NCBI GenBank assembly: GCA_963854835.1
Contig: OY978530.1
Span: 20,115,437-20,179,436 of the forward strand
From: Megamerina dolium
Taxonomy: Eukaryota > Arthropoda > Insecta > Diptera > Megamerinidae
Length of the DNA: 64,000 bases
Direction: 5' to 3'
Translations under genes and position numbers: made by a program
In this document: in pieces, positions 46,515 to 61,600 of the stretch
Layout of the letters: each line of letters starts with the position of its first letter
Numbering within the stretch: the first letter of the stretch is position 1
The notes under the pieces: model-generated
What the model was told of the DNA's origin: nothing
Database searches by the model: none
The model's input: only the letters and a program-made list of their open reading frames with translations

Positions 46515-47482
46515 GGGATTAAATTGTTCCAAATTCGGATTTAATGATGAAATTTACACCCGTTTATTAGGTAAGTTAAACAACTCTAAACAAATATATG
46601 ATAATACAATATGGTAGTAGGTATCATATACAATTCGTAATAGACAACGGCTTTGATGTGGTGGCTTTGAAAGTGGCCACCGACTCGGAAAATATTTACC
46701 TATTCCCAGCTTCTCGTTTTAGATTACGTTCTAAATTCAAGCATCATTGATACATGTGGAGAAAGGAGGTAAGTACATGCATTAAGATGTCTCACCAAAA
46801 TGTTTCTATTCTGAAAATTAAAAAATAGTGAATCCCAGTAGATATTGCGAACATTTATTAGAAAAAAATTTACTCCAAATTCTTTTCATAAAAAACTTGA
46901 TTCTTAGAGTTTTTTTTAGAAAAAGCAACTTATCGTATTTTGTTTTTAATGGAGACAGCTTAATATAGATACATAATTATGATACCATTTTTTTTCATAT
47001 TTTATGTTATAAAATTAGGGTAGCATAGATTCTACGACGCCAAGTCGTAGCGCCTCAACTACATTAAACATTTTTTTTTAGTTTTAAAATTTTATCATAT
47101 ATATTTTAAAATTCCTATAGAATACAATATTTTTATCAGGAGTTTTATATAATTCCAAGGGGAATAATAAAGTAGTTAATGCACGGGTAGAGCTCAGGAA
47201 CAAATGGAACAACATTTGCTGAATTATATTATGATAGATATATACTAAATTATTGATTAAAAAGCCAGCAGAGGTAGTTGATGAATCCATTATATCTCGT
47301 AGCAAATGGTCAAAAATGGAGGCTGTGTTGCCAAACACGGCAACATGGATTTAATACTAACCCCAAAAACATTTGGATGACTGGCCCCTTTTCAAGCACT
47401 GGGTTATGTTGACGCTTGAACGATTCTAGGAAATGTCACTAATTGAGTTTTATTTATTATTACTTTTTAATTTTAACAATTG
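46515..47482. other. No clearly recognised feature
   Basis: A plus-strand frame near 46600-46720 (FVIDNGFDVVALKVATD) and a minus-strand ORF at 47084-47338 (FGNTASIFDHLLRDIMDSST) have protein-like composition but no family I can name. AT-rich otherwise. Confidence 0.3.
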
Positions 47483-47495
47483 TAATGAGTTTTTT

Positions 47496-47837
47496 GTGTG
47501 AGTTCCGTAGCTCAGTGGTTAGTGTTTTGGCCTTCTGATCTGTAGGTCGTGGTTCAAATTTAATATCGAAAACATTTTTCTTTCGGACGGTACCCACCTG
47601 TCGGCAAGCGATTGGCAATTCTTCCGACAGTAACAACTTGCCATGAAAAAGCTTCTAAAAGAACTCTGTGACAAAGCTCAGAAAAAGTGATGTCACAAGG
47701 GTTCTGCCGTTCGGAACCGGCTAAAATAAGTAGGTCCCTTCTAATACTGTCCACATTTTAACACGCACAACAGTAATGGAAGAGAAGCTCGGCCAATGAG
47801 CCCTTCGGGGCTTTAAGTGCCACATATTTATTTATTT
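47496..47837 (+). mobile_element. tRNA-derived SINE, nearly full-length
   Basis: Flanked by exact 13-bp duplications TAATGAGTTTTTT (47483-47495 and 47838-47850). The A box TAGCTCAGTGG is intact. A deletion of about 25 bp begins inside the B box (GGTTCAAATTTAA), so this copy should not transcribe well. The body and the tail GTGCCACATATTTATTTATT match the other copies. Confidence 0.92.
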
Positions 47838-47995
47838 TAATGAGTTTTTTTTAAAAGCGAAATTTTCATTTTACATTGAAATAACAGGTGTTGACTGAAC
47901 AACATATGGCCGTCAACATAGGCGTAAATGTGGTTAAATTCGAATCCTAACATAGACTTATATCGGATTTTTGTTTAATCATCAGGTTGATATGG

Positions 47996-48560
47996 ATAAT
48001 CCTTCTACCATATTACGCGACTGGCTAGAACTGGTACAAAAAATTCTAAAATATTATACTGGCAACATAAAAGATAAAGCGTTATTAGAGCTGTTCAATA
48101 AATTAATGTTGAAAATAACTGATGTTTAATTCTGTAATTTGTTTCGGTAAAAATGTGTTTACTTTTTTGTAGGTTCACGTGACTGCATTTTTGCTACATT
48201 AGATCCTAGAATCGCCAATAATTCTAATTGAGATTAGATGTGGTAAAAAATGCAATTAGAAACCAACAATCAAAGATGCACAGGGGTTTTGCATCATTCA
48301 TGCTGTTTCAGTATTTGCCCTCGAAAGGAAACTTGAAACAATAAAGGAGAAGTACTACGCAATAAGGATGACGCTGCAGCACTTAATAGTTGCTATCGGC
48401 GAAGGTGAAGGTTAACTAGAAAATTTTTACACCCTGTATGATGGTATTTTTTATAAATTCGACTCTCTATTGAATGTTTAGATTTAATATTTAAATTATT
48501 TCACGTAATGCATGCTCGAAAGGTAGTCTATGACTTCAAAATAACTGAAAAAAAAACTAT
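47996..48560 (+). pseudogene. Second uncharacterised coding remnant
   Basis: A 45-codon ORF from ATG at 47992-47994 reads MDNPSTILRDWLELVQKILK and ends ITDV. Further on, KDAQGFCIIHAVSVFALERK, IKEKYYAIRMTLQHLIVAI, ENFYTLYDGIFYKFDSLL and IFKLFHVMHA appear, with a few stops. The C-terminal pattern of Tyr-Asp-Gly, Lys-Phe-x-Ser-Leu and Phe-Lys-Leu-Phe-His recalls unnamed proteins that often accompany the family of 33660-34790. Family and function unknown to me. Confidence 0.35.
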
Positions 48561-48651
48561 AATGTAGATTGATTACCAAATTTTTTAAATAATTAAAAAG
48601 AGATGTGTTAATATAATACCACTTGAACTAAGATTTAACATAAAATATGTA

Positions 48652-50211
48652 CAGTGAGCGACAAAAGTCTACATACGGCCACCATTTCGGCTATCTGACA
48701 TGTCCAAAAGCATAATGAAAAGAAGTAATGATGCAATTTTGTTTTAAATATGTTTTTATCATTACATAGCAAAAATTATCTTATTTCATTAAAAACTTAA
48801 CAAGTTATTAACATAAAACGAAAAAAATTCAATGACAAAAGTCTACATACGGCGCGCATTCCACGCTTCTTTTTTGTTGTGTGTTGCGGCGCAATAACGG
48901 GAAAGTACCGCTAGTTACATTTTGCTGTTTTGCTTGGTAATAGACATACTTGGATTGCATTTAGTTGTATTTTGGCTGTTTCCAGAAGTTCGTGGTTGTG
49001 ACAATGGCTTCCCGTAAAGAAATATCAATTGATTTGCGAAACTTAGTAGTAAAGTATAGAAATGAAAACAAATCGTAAGGTGAAATATCAAGCTTATTAA
49101 ATTTAACAAAATCAACAGTTCAAACAATATTCAATAACTACAAAAAAAACAAATAGTCTTGAAAATAAACCGCGTAGTGGTCGCCCAAAGAAGCTGAGTC
49201 GCAGAGATGTATCGTTCATTTTGAAAGAAGTGGATCAAAATCCGAAAGTGGCAGGCACTAAGTTGGCCGCAGAGCTAGCAACTAGGTCAAATACAAATGT
49301 GGATCCACGAACAGTTCAAAGAGCCTTGAATAATAATGGGTTTCACAGCAGAACTCCGCGTAGGAAACCGTATATAAGTGAAAAATATCGCAAACTTCGT
49401 TTGGAATTCGCGCAAAAGCATTTAGACAAGGGAATTGATAGAGCCAAAATTTGGAGAAAACCAAATACCGCAATGAACCCGAAACACTTAGTTCCTACGG
49501 TGAAGCATGGCGGTGGGAGTGTAATGGTTTGGGGCGCTGTCGCTGCATCTGGAGTTGGAAATTTGGTATTTGTGGAGGGTAACATGGATCGCTTTCAATA
49601 TAAATCTATTTTGAAACAAAACTTAAAAGCATCGGTTGATAAACTATGCCTTGGTGAGAGTTGGATGTTCCAACAGGATAGCGATCTAAAACATACCGCC
49701 CACATCGTGAGGGACTGGCTGCTTTACTACGCTCCACGACAACTGTATTCACCTCCTCAAAGCCCAGACTTAAATATTATTGAACACGTTTGGGAACTTT
49801 TGGAGCGGAAGATACGGAAACATCACATTACTAGTACTAAAAGAGAAGCTGCAACAGGAATGGCAACAAAAAACGGCCCTTGAAATCGAAAATTTAGTCG
49901 TTTCAATGCCCCGACGTTTGCAAGCAGTTATAGATGCTCAACCAAATATTAAACGACGACTTATTTTAACTTTTAGTGCCTTATCAAAGTATTTCCTTTT
50001 GATTTTCAAATCGTACGTAGACTTTTGTCATTGAATTTTTTTCGTTTTATGTTAATAACTTGTTAAGTTTTTAATGAAATAAGATAATTTTTGCTATGTA
50101 ATAATAAAAACATATTTAAAACAAAATTGCATCATTACTTCTTTTCATTATGCTTTTGGACATGTCAGATAGCAGAAATGGTCGCCGTACGTAGACTTTT
50201 GTCGCTCACTG
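48652..50211 (+). mobile_element. Second Tc1-type family, long inverted repeats, defective copy
   Basis: 1560 bp with TA at 48650-48651 and 50212-50213. The inverted repeats, about 205 bp each, begin CAGTGAGCGACAAAAGTCTA and differ at only about six positions. The motif GACAAAAGTCTAC recurs at the inner edge of each repeat (two per end). Confidence 0.93.
49004..49990 (+). pseudogene. Tc1-type transposase, second family, inactivated
   Basis: Starts MASRKEISIDLRNLVVKYRN, then a TAA near 49076 and a frameshift near 49150. It continues with SGRPKKLSRRDVSFILKEVD, RTPRRKPYISEKYRKLRLEF and KHLDKGIDRAKIWRKPN, where a deletion of about 20 codons has removed the first catalytic Asp block (F-x-DESKF). 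KHGGGSVMVWGAVAASGVGN and QQDSDLKHTA (Asn to Ser, Pro to Leu) follow, then SPDLNIIEHVW with the final Glu. A frameshift near 49840 separates the tail VLKEKLQQEWQQKTALEIEN. Not functional. Confidence 0.9.
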
Positions 50212-50213
50212 TA

Positions 50214-50599
50214 TATTAGCATAAGTTCTTTCCCGAATCTTTTATATAAAAAGTACTTTTGTACTAATCGTTAAAAATATGACATAAAAGGCATTTAAAA
50301 TAAAAATTTCATCCCATTATTTTTATAATACTATTGAAATTGGGATATATCCGATTGCAATTAATAGGATTTAAGACTCCTTAAGAGTTCTTGAGAAATA
50401 CGGATATCGCCCTTAGTGTTTCATAGGATACATACATTTCCGTGCTCGTGAAAAAGTATGGGAAAATGTGAGGGAGTAATGTCAGTCTTACACATCAAAT
50501 GTATGAATGAGATTAAATTTTCTACAAATAAACTTGCAGCATAGCAAATCTGCTACTGTTTTGCTATGCAGTAGGAATGTAAAGCTACATATACAATTT
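50214..50599. other. No recognised feature
   Basis: AT-rich spacer without a supported gene. Confidence 0.3.
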
Positions 50600-52135
50600 G
50601 GTCCCAAGTTATACTAATCTAAGAGCAATCGATATTCCACAAACATATCTGTGGATTTTGAGCGTTAACGTTGGGAAAAATCTTTCAGTGAGAAGGGAAT
50701 GATAAATCGCGAACATGTATTACAATAACAGGAAGGGAATTAAGCCTCAATTAAGGGAAGTAATAAATATTCGGTACACAAAATCTAATGGCTTGGCCCT
50801 GATAGTGGGTTGTGATGCTATTTTGCAAAATAATGTGTAAAGTAGTACCATGTACAACTTCAGAGGAAACAAATTATAAGATTTCACTATGGCTCGAGTT
50901 TGGTAAGACAGAACAGCGGTAGAAAACCGGCCTTCGTTGATTGATCTTCCATTAGAAGGGCGAAACTAACGAAGAACGAAGTGGGACAAATTCGGAGGGT
51001 TCCTCGAAGACAAAATGTAAAGCTTTCACAAACTCAGAAACAGAAGATATCATCGATAAGGCGAATACTTTGATAGAATGCTATGAGGAAGTGTGATCGT
51101 TACGAAAGAGCAGGCAAAGCAAAGCAGTCCAGTGGTCGACTTTCAAAGCTCAGCAAAAGCCCAGATGGCTTCTGAATAGGGCGTTCAAAAGACTGAAAGA
51201 ATATAAGACAGATAATCAATGAGAAAAAAATTTTATTAGCCAAATGGAGCTTTTATAGAGGCTTTTGTAGTGAAATTTATGAATGAAGCCTAGCTGTGCA
51301 GAGCTTTTCGGCAGGATCACACAATTAGATTAGATTCTCTTAGTAAGTCGGATGGTTCTTACACCACCAAAGTGTCGGAAACCTGCAACGCTCTCCCGTA
51401 AACCCACTTCCCGGTAGCAGAAGTAATTCTGACGCTGTAAGTAGTAATAAAAATGAAGGCATAAGGATCAGAATTCGAAAACTAAATCGATATATTGCAT
51501 CAAGGATTGTATCGAAGGAGTCAATATGGTTGTCTCTCTCTTCTCCTGACAACTTTAAGTCACCTGGTTCATATAATATATTCCCAATAATGCTGAAGGT
51601 CGGGAAAGACAAGTTCGTGGAAGCATTAAAAAGAACATGCACGCCTTGTCCTGAAGGAAGCCACGTGCCAAGTTTTTTTTAAGAAATAAGAGTGTTTTCT
51701 TATCCAAACCTAGAAGGGATGACTATACTTTAGCCTTAGGTCGATCAGTTTGATATCGTTAATGCTGAAAGGTCTAGAACGTATGGTGGAAAAGTACTTG
51801 AGGGAAAGGGTGCTGTTGAGAAACCGTCTCAGTTGTCATCAACAGTCCAAAGTGGAAAATCCTGTGACTCGGCTATTCACGTACTTGTAAGATTGAGATA
51901 TGACTAGAAGCAGGGCAATACATGATGGAAGTATTTATAGACATCGAGTGAGTTTTTTTAATGGAACCTTTGACTCTATGTTCCCTTCTGTCAGACGGCA
52001 TGGGGTGGAGGAAATCATTATGATATGGATTCATTTTACGGTAACAAAGCGACTTTTAATTGCCGGCAGGAGAAGCGAAAGATGCACTGTGGCAGAGGTT
52101 GGTAGAAGATGACAACAAGGTGAAGTTTTCTATTT
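50600..52135 (+). pseudogene. R1/Jockey-like LINE remnant (endonuclease and RT)
   Basis: Broken frames retain NGLALIVGCDAILQNNV (endonuclease GCD-A block) and RPSLIDLPLEGR. The inter-domain linker has QWSTFKAQQKPRW-like and NRAFKRLKEYKTD sequence, then SDGSYTTKVSETCNALP with THFP. The RT starts with FKSPG and ALKRT, and has LERMVEKYLRERVLLRNRL and SRAIHDGSIYRHRVSFFNGTFDSM (the D-x-x-x-x-F-D region), then HFTVTKRLLIAGRRSERCTV. The catalytic box is missing. Many stops; an old copy. Confidence 0.65.
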
Positions 52136-52286
52136 GACGGATACGGCATGAATGTGTACATACATGTTAAATAGAGAATCACCAATTACATTTTCATCAA
52201 CACAAATATGAATGCGATTTGTATATTGCCAGTGTCAACTTTTAAATTTCAAAAGCACTTGTTTCGGTGCTTTTTGATTTTGTCCG

Positions 52287-54308
<2,022 letters not shown>

Positions 54309-54310
54309 TA

Positions 54311-54629
54311 TATATAGTGTATGGCCTGCAGCATACCCCCTTCAAAACCAGGAAGCTACTGCAGTTGCGGATGTATTCGTCAACAAATGGATTACTCGTT
54401 TGGTGTGTCGATTGAGTTACACTTGGAACAAGCTCGAAATTTGGAATCACTTGTATTCCAAGAGATGTGCCGTATGTTGGATATACAAAAAACTCGTACA
54501 ACACCTTTGCATCCACAATCTGATGGCATGGCAGAACGGTTCAACCACACCTTGGACTAATATCTGAGAAATGTCATAGATAAATTCCAAAAAGACTTGG
54601 ATGTACATATACCTATGGTCCTCATGACA
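54311..54629 (+). pseudogene. Gypsy integrase fragment, part 1
   Basis: Integrase core in a degraded frame: ADVFVNKWITRFGVSIELHL, NLESLVFQEMCRMLDIQKTR, TTPLHPQSDGMAERFNHTLD (with the catalytic Glu) and FQKDLDVHIPMVLMTY. It is interrupted at a TA by Tc1 copy C and resumes at 56285. Confidence 0.85.
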
Positions 54630-54631
54630 TA

Positions 54632-56282
54632 CAGTGGCTCCCAGCTTATTTCGTACAGTGACAGTTTAAAAATTGCTGCAGTCGTAATTCCTAATATAGC
54701 AAAAATTTGAACAAAATATAAATGCCATTTTTGAAAGGAAGGTTTGTTTTTTATTTTCCAAAATTTACTTTTTCAAAATTTTAGTGTTTGACACTATAAA
54801 AAAATAAAATAAGAAAAAAATAGGAAAATTCATGTCACAGCTTATTTCGTACAGTCTCTTTAAGTTCAAACTAAAAACAAAGTAAGTTGATTTTAATATT
54901 TAGTATGACATCCCTTAGCGTTAATGACAGCCTGGAGTCTACTTGGCATTGAATCCACCAATTTTTGAGTGATGTCTGGTGTGATTTTTTTACATTCCTC
55001 CATCAGTACCTTCTTTAGGTCTTGCTTATTAGAAATCTTGTGTGTTCTTATTTTATTGTCCAAAATAGACTAAAGATTTTCAATCACATTCATGTCAGGT
55101 GACTGTGGTGGTGGAGACATCAAGTGTGAGCAGTTCAAATAAGCCAAGATTGCACAATCCCAGATTTATGTTTTGGGTCATTATCTTGGTAATACCGAAA
55201 TTCTTCCCGCAAACCCAGTTTGTCTGCACTTTGAAGTAAATTGTTTTTCAGAATCTCGAGGTACTTCATTTTGTCCATTGTTCCCTCAATAAAAACCAAT
55301 TCACCTACTCCGGCTGCTGACATACAGGCCCAAACCATCACGCTACCGCCACCATGCTTCACTGTGGGCTTAAGGTTCTCCTTGTTTAGCTCGGTATTAG
55401 CTTTACGCCAAACATATGACATTCCGTCCGAGCCAAAAATATTAAACTTAGACTCATCCGCGAAAATAACGGTATTCCAGAACGCAGGAGTATTAATAAT
55501 ATGCTCTTTGGCGAAGTCAAGTCGGCGTTGTATATTCATTTTCGAAATGAATGGTTTCTTTCGGGCTACTCGACCGTTCAAGTCATGATTGCGCAGCACA
55601 CGTCGGACAGTTTCAGCACTGGATGATTTTCCTATTTCACGCTGAACCTCTGCAGCCAACTTCGGAGCGGATAACTTTGGATTTTTCTTAATTTTTCGTA
55701 CAATATAACGCTCGTCTGATGCGTTGAAAATCTTATTAGGTGCTTCTCTGCCCTTGTTCTCCAACCGATTTTCGCGAACGAAGCGTTGAATGATGTATTG
55801 GACAGTTGAGGCACTTAAATTTGTCATTTCAGCAATTTTTCGCACACTCTGACCTTTCCTAAAATGGTTAATTACCAGTTTACGCTGTTCCATCGTTGTA
55901 CGATGACCCATAAAGCTAAATGTTTAATTTACAGCACTTTAACTATTTAAAATAATAATAATAAAAATTGTTATAATAGTTAAAAAGGTCCAAAAACTCA
56001 TACAATTCAAAAAAACTTTGTAACTGCGCGGCAGAATGAAACTTACTTACATTGAAGTTTGTGTACGAAATAAGATGTGAGCTGAAAATCAGCTGATCAA
56101 TAGTTTTTCTCTCTTGCATAACAAAAAGAAAAATTTTTGGGGTTCCCCGTTTTCTTATTAGGTTTACTAAACACATACACAGACATCTACATTCAAAACT
56201 TATCGATAAGTTTTTTAGTTTCGATGTTACAGCCATGTACATAAAAATATATACACTGTACGAAATAAGCTGTGAGCCACTG
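54632..56282 (-). mobile_element. Tc1-family DNA transposon, copy C (defective)
   Basis: 1651 bp with termini identical to copy A and TA at 54630-54631 and 56283-56284. By eye it differs from copy A at only a couple of positions. Inserted in the Gypsy integrase fragment. Confidence 0.95.
54893..55911 (-). pseudogene. Tc1 transposase, copy C, frameshifted
   Basis: Same architecture and the same lesions as copy A: the one-base deletion giving TGA at 55135-55137 after SWLI, and the TAG replacing Trp in ENLWS. It reads IINTPAFW where copy A has IVNTPAFW. Inactive. Confidence 0.92.
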
Positions 56283-56284
56283 TA

Positions 56285-56700
56285 TCTATGAGCACAACGT
56301 GATACGACTGCTACTACTTACTACTGCCAGCTGATTTAAAATTCGGGGTCGCAACACCAAAGAGATCAGCCGACTTTTCCGCTTTTCGTTAGGTAACTAC
56401 ACTAACAAAAAGCGGAAAGATTTGGATGAAGAACATCAGTTTATCAGAGAGCGGTCGCAGATGATAAGCGACAAAATGAAGGTCCGGAATGATTCAAGAT
56501 CAAATTCCAAAGGGTTTTGTGAGTGAGAGTTTATAATGTTTCATAATCGACAACGACAGAAAAGCCTCCGCAAAACTACAGACTCATTGGGAAGGGCCAT
56601 ATAAGATAATAACAGAATTTAATGACGTAGTGTATCGTATTCAACGTGTCTGGAATAAAAGACCAAAGTTGAAAGTATTGCACTAGGGGCGACTTGCGCC
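56285..56700 (+). pseudogene. Gypsy integrase fragment, part 2
   Basis: Continues the integrase after the Tc1 insertion: PADLKFGVATPKRSADF, then a degraded linker and the C-terminal motif HWEGPYKIITEFNDVVYRIQ with PKLKVLH, followed by a LAPS block. Stops and frameshifts throughout. The 3' end of the element lies near 56700-56900, but no LTR was recognised. Confidence 0.75.
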
Positions 56701-57028
56701 ATCAGCAATGTAACGAGTATCAATGAAACAAAAAGAAATAGGCGATAACCAAAATAAGTCAACGAGAAAGAATGAAAAGCAACTCGACTACGATAAAGTA
56801 AGATTCTGGAGTGTTGCCACAGAGTATAAATACGAGTAGGGTCAGTTATTGACACATGAATCAATTCGGCTTCGACAGATGACCGTTTTATTGAACATGC
56901 TTCTATAAAATAACATTTCATGATTCATGATCTGATTATTTTTTACCAAATATTTGAGTTTTTTTGGTAAAAAAAAAATTTAATATATCAAGTTAGAAGC
57001 TTCCCGTCAATATAGTTGTCTTTCGATT
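56701..57028. other. No recognised feature
   Basis: Possibly the 3' LTR region of the Gypsy fragment (for example GAGTATAAATACGAGTAGGG near 56820 resembles a TATA region), but no matching second LTR was found. Confidence 0.3.
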
Positions 57029-57900
57029 TTATGATAGCCGCGCAAATTTTGGGCATTCTTTCCACCAGTTTTTGGAGTTTTTCTGGATGTAGTTGTTGCC
57101 AAACCTGCTGAAGACATTCCCATGAGATTCGCTAGTTTTGCACAGTTGTCTGTATCCAAAAGTGCCGTTGTCTTCTTTCAATTTGATGTAGTTTGAGCAG
57201 AGCTTAAATGTGTTCAAGCTCATTATCTTGCTGAAACACGAACACTTCACATGCACAACAGACGCCAGCTGGAATAAGGTTATTCTGAAGTATTCGGTGA
57301 TACTGTTCCTTTGCATTATTCCATCGATTTTCACCAAATCGTTTACACCATCATAGCAAAAACAAGCCCAGATCATCATACCTCTTAACTTGATTGTAAG
57401 CTTAACACATCCAGATTGATACCTAATTTCGACGGCAGAACATTCGCCGTTTGTTCTCGAAAACTTCGATTTTAGATTCATAGGTCCATAACTCCTGTTT
57501 TCATTGTTCCATCGACCAATTTCCCATTTGAGCCGTTTTTGACTATTTATAGGATACCATACAAACCAGCTTTAAGCAATCGACGTACCACCATTGTTCC
57601 GGAGATTGGATTCGATAAGGTTTCATTAATCTCATTTTGTAAATCCTGTACAGTATTGAATCGGGAACATTTGCCGGCCATTTGCAACAGATGATCATCA
57701 TATTTGGATGTTTTCCTGTGTCTACCAGAGCGTGTTCTGTCATCAAACGAGTTCGTTTCAGCGTATCTTGTCAAGATTGTGCGAACTCCTTTCAATGAAA
57801 TACCAACAATTTGTGCAAATATTCTCATTGAATGATCCAAATTTTGCAAAATAACAATTTGAACTGGTTTTTCTTTTGATATGTACTTGGTTGCTGCCAT
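57029..57900 (-). pseudogene. Third Tc1-type transposase remnant
   Basis: The minus strand starts MAATKYISKEKPVQIVILQN with two HTH-like segments (FAQIVGISLKGVRTILTRYA, SGRHRKTSKYDDHLLQMAGK). After a stop it resumes LKSKFSRTNGECSAVEIRYQ, LRGMMIWACFCYDGVNDLVK (relative of the GGGSVMVWG box) and IMQRNSITEYFRITL. The catalytic triad is not preserved. Terminal repeats were not found. Confidence 0.7.
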
Positions 57901-58262
57901 TTTTATGGATAAGATTACGTTTTGACATTAGTAATTATGATAAAAACGTGTTGAACTTAACATTATACACACAAGTGATAAATTGTCGATATATACCGTC
58001 ATGAATTCGACTTGTGGTGGCAAATTACGTCAGACAATATTGGCGCACATTTGAAGTGTTTTTGATTGAAAAGCGATTTGGGTCAAAGTATGCCAAAAGA
58101 ATGCTACAAATTAAGCAATTTGAAAGTAGTTCACCATATATTAATCAAATAAAACAACAACAATAAATAAGTCAAACTTGTCAAAAATCATAAGAATAAT
58201 GTTATTTCATAGAAACATCTTCAAAATATAGCGAAAAAATATAGCTATAAATACAAAAAAAT

Positions 58263-58620
58263 GTGTCATTTTTGAAATTTACTCAAACTTTAGGCCCATG
58301 TCTTACAAGCCACGCAGGGAAAAAAACGTTCTGGTGGTTCAGTAAAGTATACTCAGTGCCCAACGAAGTTGCCGAAAAATTCATCAAAAAATGGAATACA
58401 CTTTTTGGAGTACTGATGGAGTTGCACGTGGATCTAGGTCATAATTCCGAATCAGTTATATTTCAGGGGATATTTCGTAGATAGGGTATACAAAAAATAC
58501 GTACAACACTTCTGTAGCCACAGTCTGGTAGCATGGTAGTACTGTTTAACCGTAGCTTGGAGGAATAATTGGTAAGGTAGTTGATAAATACCAGAAAAAC
58601 TGTGATATTCTTTAGGGTGG
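58263..58620 (+). pseudogene. Second Gypsy integrase fragment
   Basis: Frames with KKTFWWFSKVYSVPNEVAEK, KKWNTLFGVLMELHVDLGHN, SESVIFQGIFRR and GIQKIRTTLL, then PQSGSMVVLFNRSLEE. It is the same integrase type as 54311-54629 but a different copy. Stops follow RR and elsewhere. Confidence 0.8.
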
Positions 58621-61600
58621 GATTTATAAAAAAGAGCAGAAAAAAATCAACTAAAAAATTCTGCTTAAGATTGCATCCGCACGACTTTTTGTTTTGGCTT
58701 CAAAAATATATTTTATTGACAATTTTATTATTCCGGTAAAATCTCCCACAATACATTAGTTTTTGTAAAGAAAACCAAATGAAACCTTTTCAGCAAGCCA
58801 TTAAACATCGAATCAGTTGATATTTACTATGTTTGTAAACAGAGTCAATTTTAGTCGAAATTTTGAAGAAAATACGGTTTTGGGTATTATTGGCATTCAG
58901 TGCATATCAAAATCAGTTGGAGTGTCCCCTTAAAGAAATATCTTGAAAAATGGAAAAACTGAAAAATAGGGTTTGCGGATTTTACGAGAAAAATCTACAT
59001 GATCAAAAAAAAAGTTCCCGTACGGATTTTTTTTCCCGGAAAAGAGAATTATGTAGTTGCTTTTAATGTTTTTCTAGAAAAACACAATGTCGGACATTGT
59101 AAATATGGGACCAACTTCAATTCACGTAATCAAAAACATCAAGTGTTGAGTTGAAATATCATATTAACGGTATGGGTTTGGTATTCGGTATTTTGATATT
59201 TTGGTATTTTGATCAGTAACCAAAATCAAATTTTTACTTTAGTGAGTAAGTAGGACTTTTTTGAATACAATACAATGTCAAAATGATTCAATTGCGTCAA
59301 AAAACTGTTTGTCTTCTTTTCGGTAACTATATGTGCTTTAAGCAGTTGCTTTCAAAAGCCGATGTTTTAAAAAATATTTTGTATTTAAAAGAACTTTGCT
59401 AAAACCTTTCCTTCAACAAAACATAAAGCGAGTAAATGAAGTCTGGTCTATGATATGCCCGAATTTGGAATACTGAAAACTCTTACTTATATGGAAAATT
59501 TTGTACAATATTTTAAACCATTTCTGTAAATGAAATATAAAGAAATAAACAAAGAGCTCAACAAAGTTCTTTCACATTGTGTTTTCCTTGAGAAGCATTA
59601 AAAACAACAATAAAAAAACCTTTTCGGTAGAACAATTCCGAACGGGAACATAAATTCCCAGCGAGGGAATTTTCTCTTTTCACCATGATAATATTAGTCG
59701 ATTTTTAATTTTTATATCGTTTATGTTTATATATGTAATTTATAATTTATTTACATAATTTATTATTGGCTATACACTGAAAACGAAAAATACCCAAAAA
59801 GTGTTTTTTTTTTTTAATTTTCGACTACAATTGATTCTACTTACAAATGTAGTAAATATTAACCGAATTCGATGTTTAATGTTTTGCTGAAAAGGTCATT
59901 GAGTCTTCCTTGCTTACTTAATTATCTTTAATAATACCTCAAAATCATAAGAATCGTCTTTGAAACCAAAACAGAGAGTCGCGAGACGACAATCCTAAAC
60001 TTAAGTTTTTTTAGCTAATTTTTTTCTGATCTTTTTGATAAGGTCCCCTGCATAGGTTATGCCTAATTCAACATAGGATTATTTCTGCATTCTAAGAAAA
60101 AGCGATTAGCTCTAATGTGCATATACCAATACTTCGGATGGCATATCGATTCGGATAACAAAATAGAATAAAAACGTGTAAAGACTACCAGTTGATTAAA
60201 AATGTTGATTAACGATACCGCGATCACCTAATTTATTATCCACTACAATTAGAAAATATTAAGTGAGTTACAACCGCTCATGCCCATTTTCAATAGCTAC
60301 GGGAACAGACCATGGATAACTCATTCGAAACTGGTCAAGTTATCAATCAAACAGCATGCAGACGGGCGGAATTGCTGATGATCTGAAGATAAAAAGGCGC
60401 CAAAATACTAATCTCAGTCAACCCTAATCATCGCAGAGAGAGAGAGAGAGAGTTGAATATATTTTAATTTAAACATTTATTTTATTTAAACATTTTATTT
60501 CTAATCTTCCTAATTATTTGTGTTTTAATGCAAAATCCAAACAACGGTCCGTTAGCACACTGTTAAGAACATACAGAATCGTGATGGTGGTAGGAATATT
60601 GTTTACTTTAATCTAATGTATTTTCGTTAAAATTTAAAACAAGAAATTTAGTAAAATAAGACGTTATATAAATAAAATTTAAATTGTTTTCTCCTTATTA
60701 TTAACATATGATGCTTATAGTACGACATTCATTCGGGTTATATTAAAGTATAAAATGCATTTTCAAAAAAATTACAAAATTTATAATTTTGAATTATTTT
60801 TGAAGCTCAGAATAGAATATTTCATAGTAAATGTGCCATTTTCTATAAAATCTTCATTCCTAAAATCAAATAATTTTTAAGTAAAGTACCATATTTTTTT
60901 ATTTATTTTTTTATCATATTTTTCATACTTAAATAAATTTTTTTATTGCGATCTTTACTTTCCTTTCATGTTTTGAGAACATTGAAAATTATACAAAAGC
61001 AGCTTCCATTTTAATACTTATTCTGCAAATATCTCTATCGTATAAATAAAAAATGCACAAAGTAAACAACACAAGAGCTTCAATGCATATATAACACTAT
61101 CACCTGCTAACACGGGACTGCGAACGTCTGATAAAAAACTCGCGACATCTAATGGCTTCCTTATTGTTTATTGGGATATTTGCTGGAAAATGGAAATTCT
61201 GAAATTATCTAATCTATGAAAAATTTGAAAGAAAATTATCAAGTCATAAAATTAGCTGTTCTTTGTTTGTCAATTTTGTGTCAATCTCTTGTATAGATTG
61301 ACAAATACGATTTTGTAACACATTTAGCAACAAATCATGTATCATATAACTAAACGTTGATAGCTTCTACAAATTATACAATATATGAACAGAAGAATTT
61401 TTGAAATCAAAATTAATTAAAATCTGGAAGCTACCAGTATAAAATTATGACAAATATTTCATCATGCAACGCTTTATGTTTATTTCGCAAACTGACACAA
61501 TTTTTTGGTATTTCCCACTAATAAACGCAGCAGCTGAAAAGGACGTTTAGATAAGTAATTTTGAGCTATCTGAAAGTTGGAATCATATTTTAAAGAACTC

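Noticed and set aside
59006..59682. Possible MITE bounded by GTTCCCGTACGGA-like inverted motifs
   Set aside because: The arms match only loosely and no target duplication is visible.
60437..60456. GAGA-type regulatory site
   Set aside because: A short GA microsatellite without neighbouring gene or promoter evidence.
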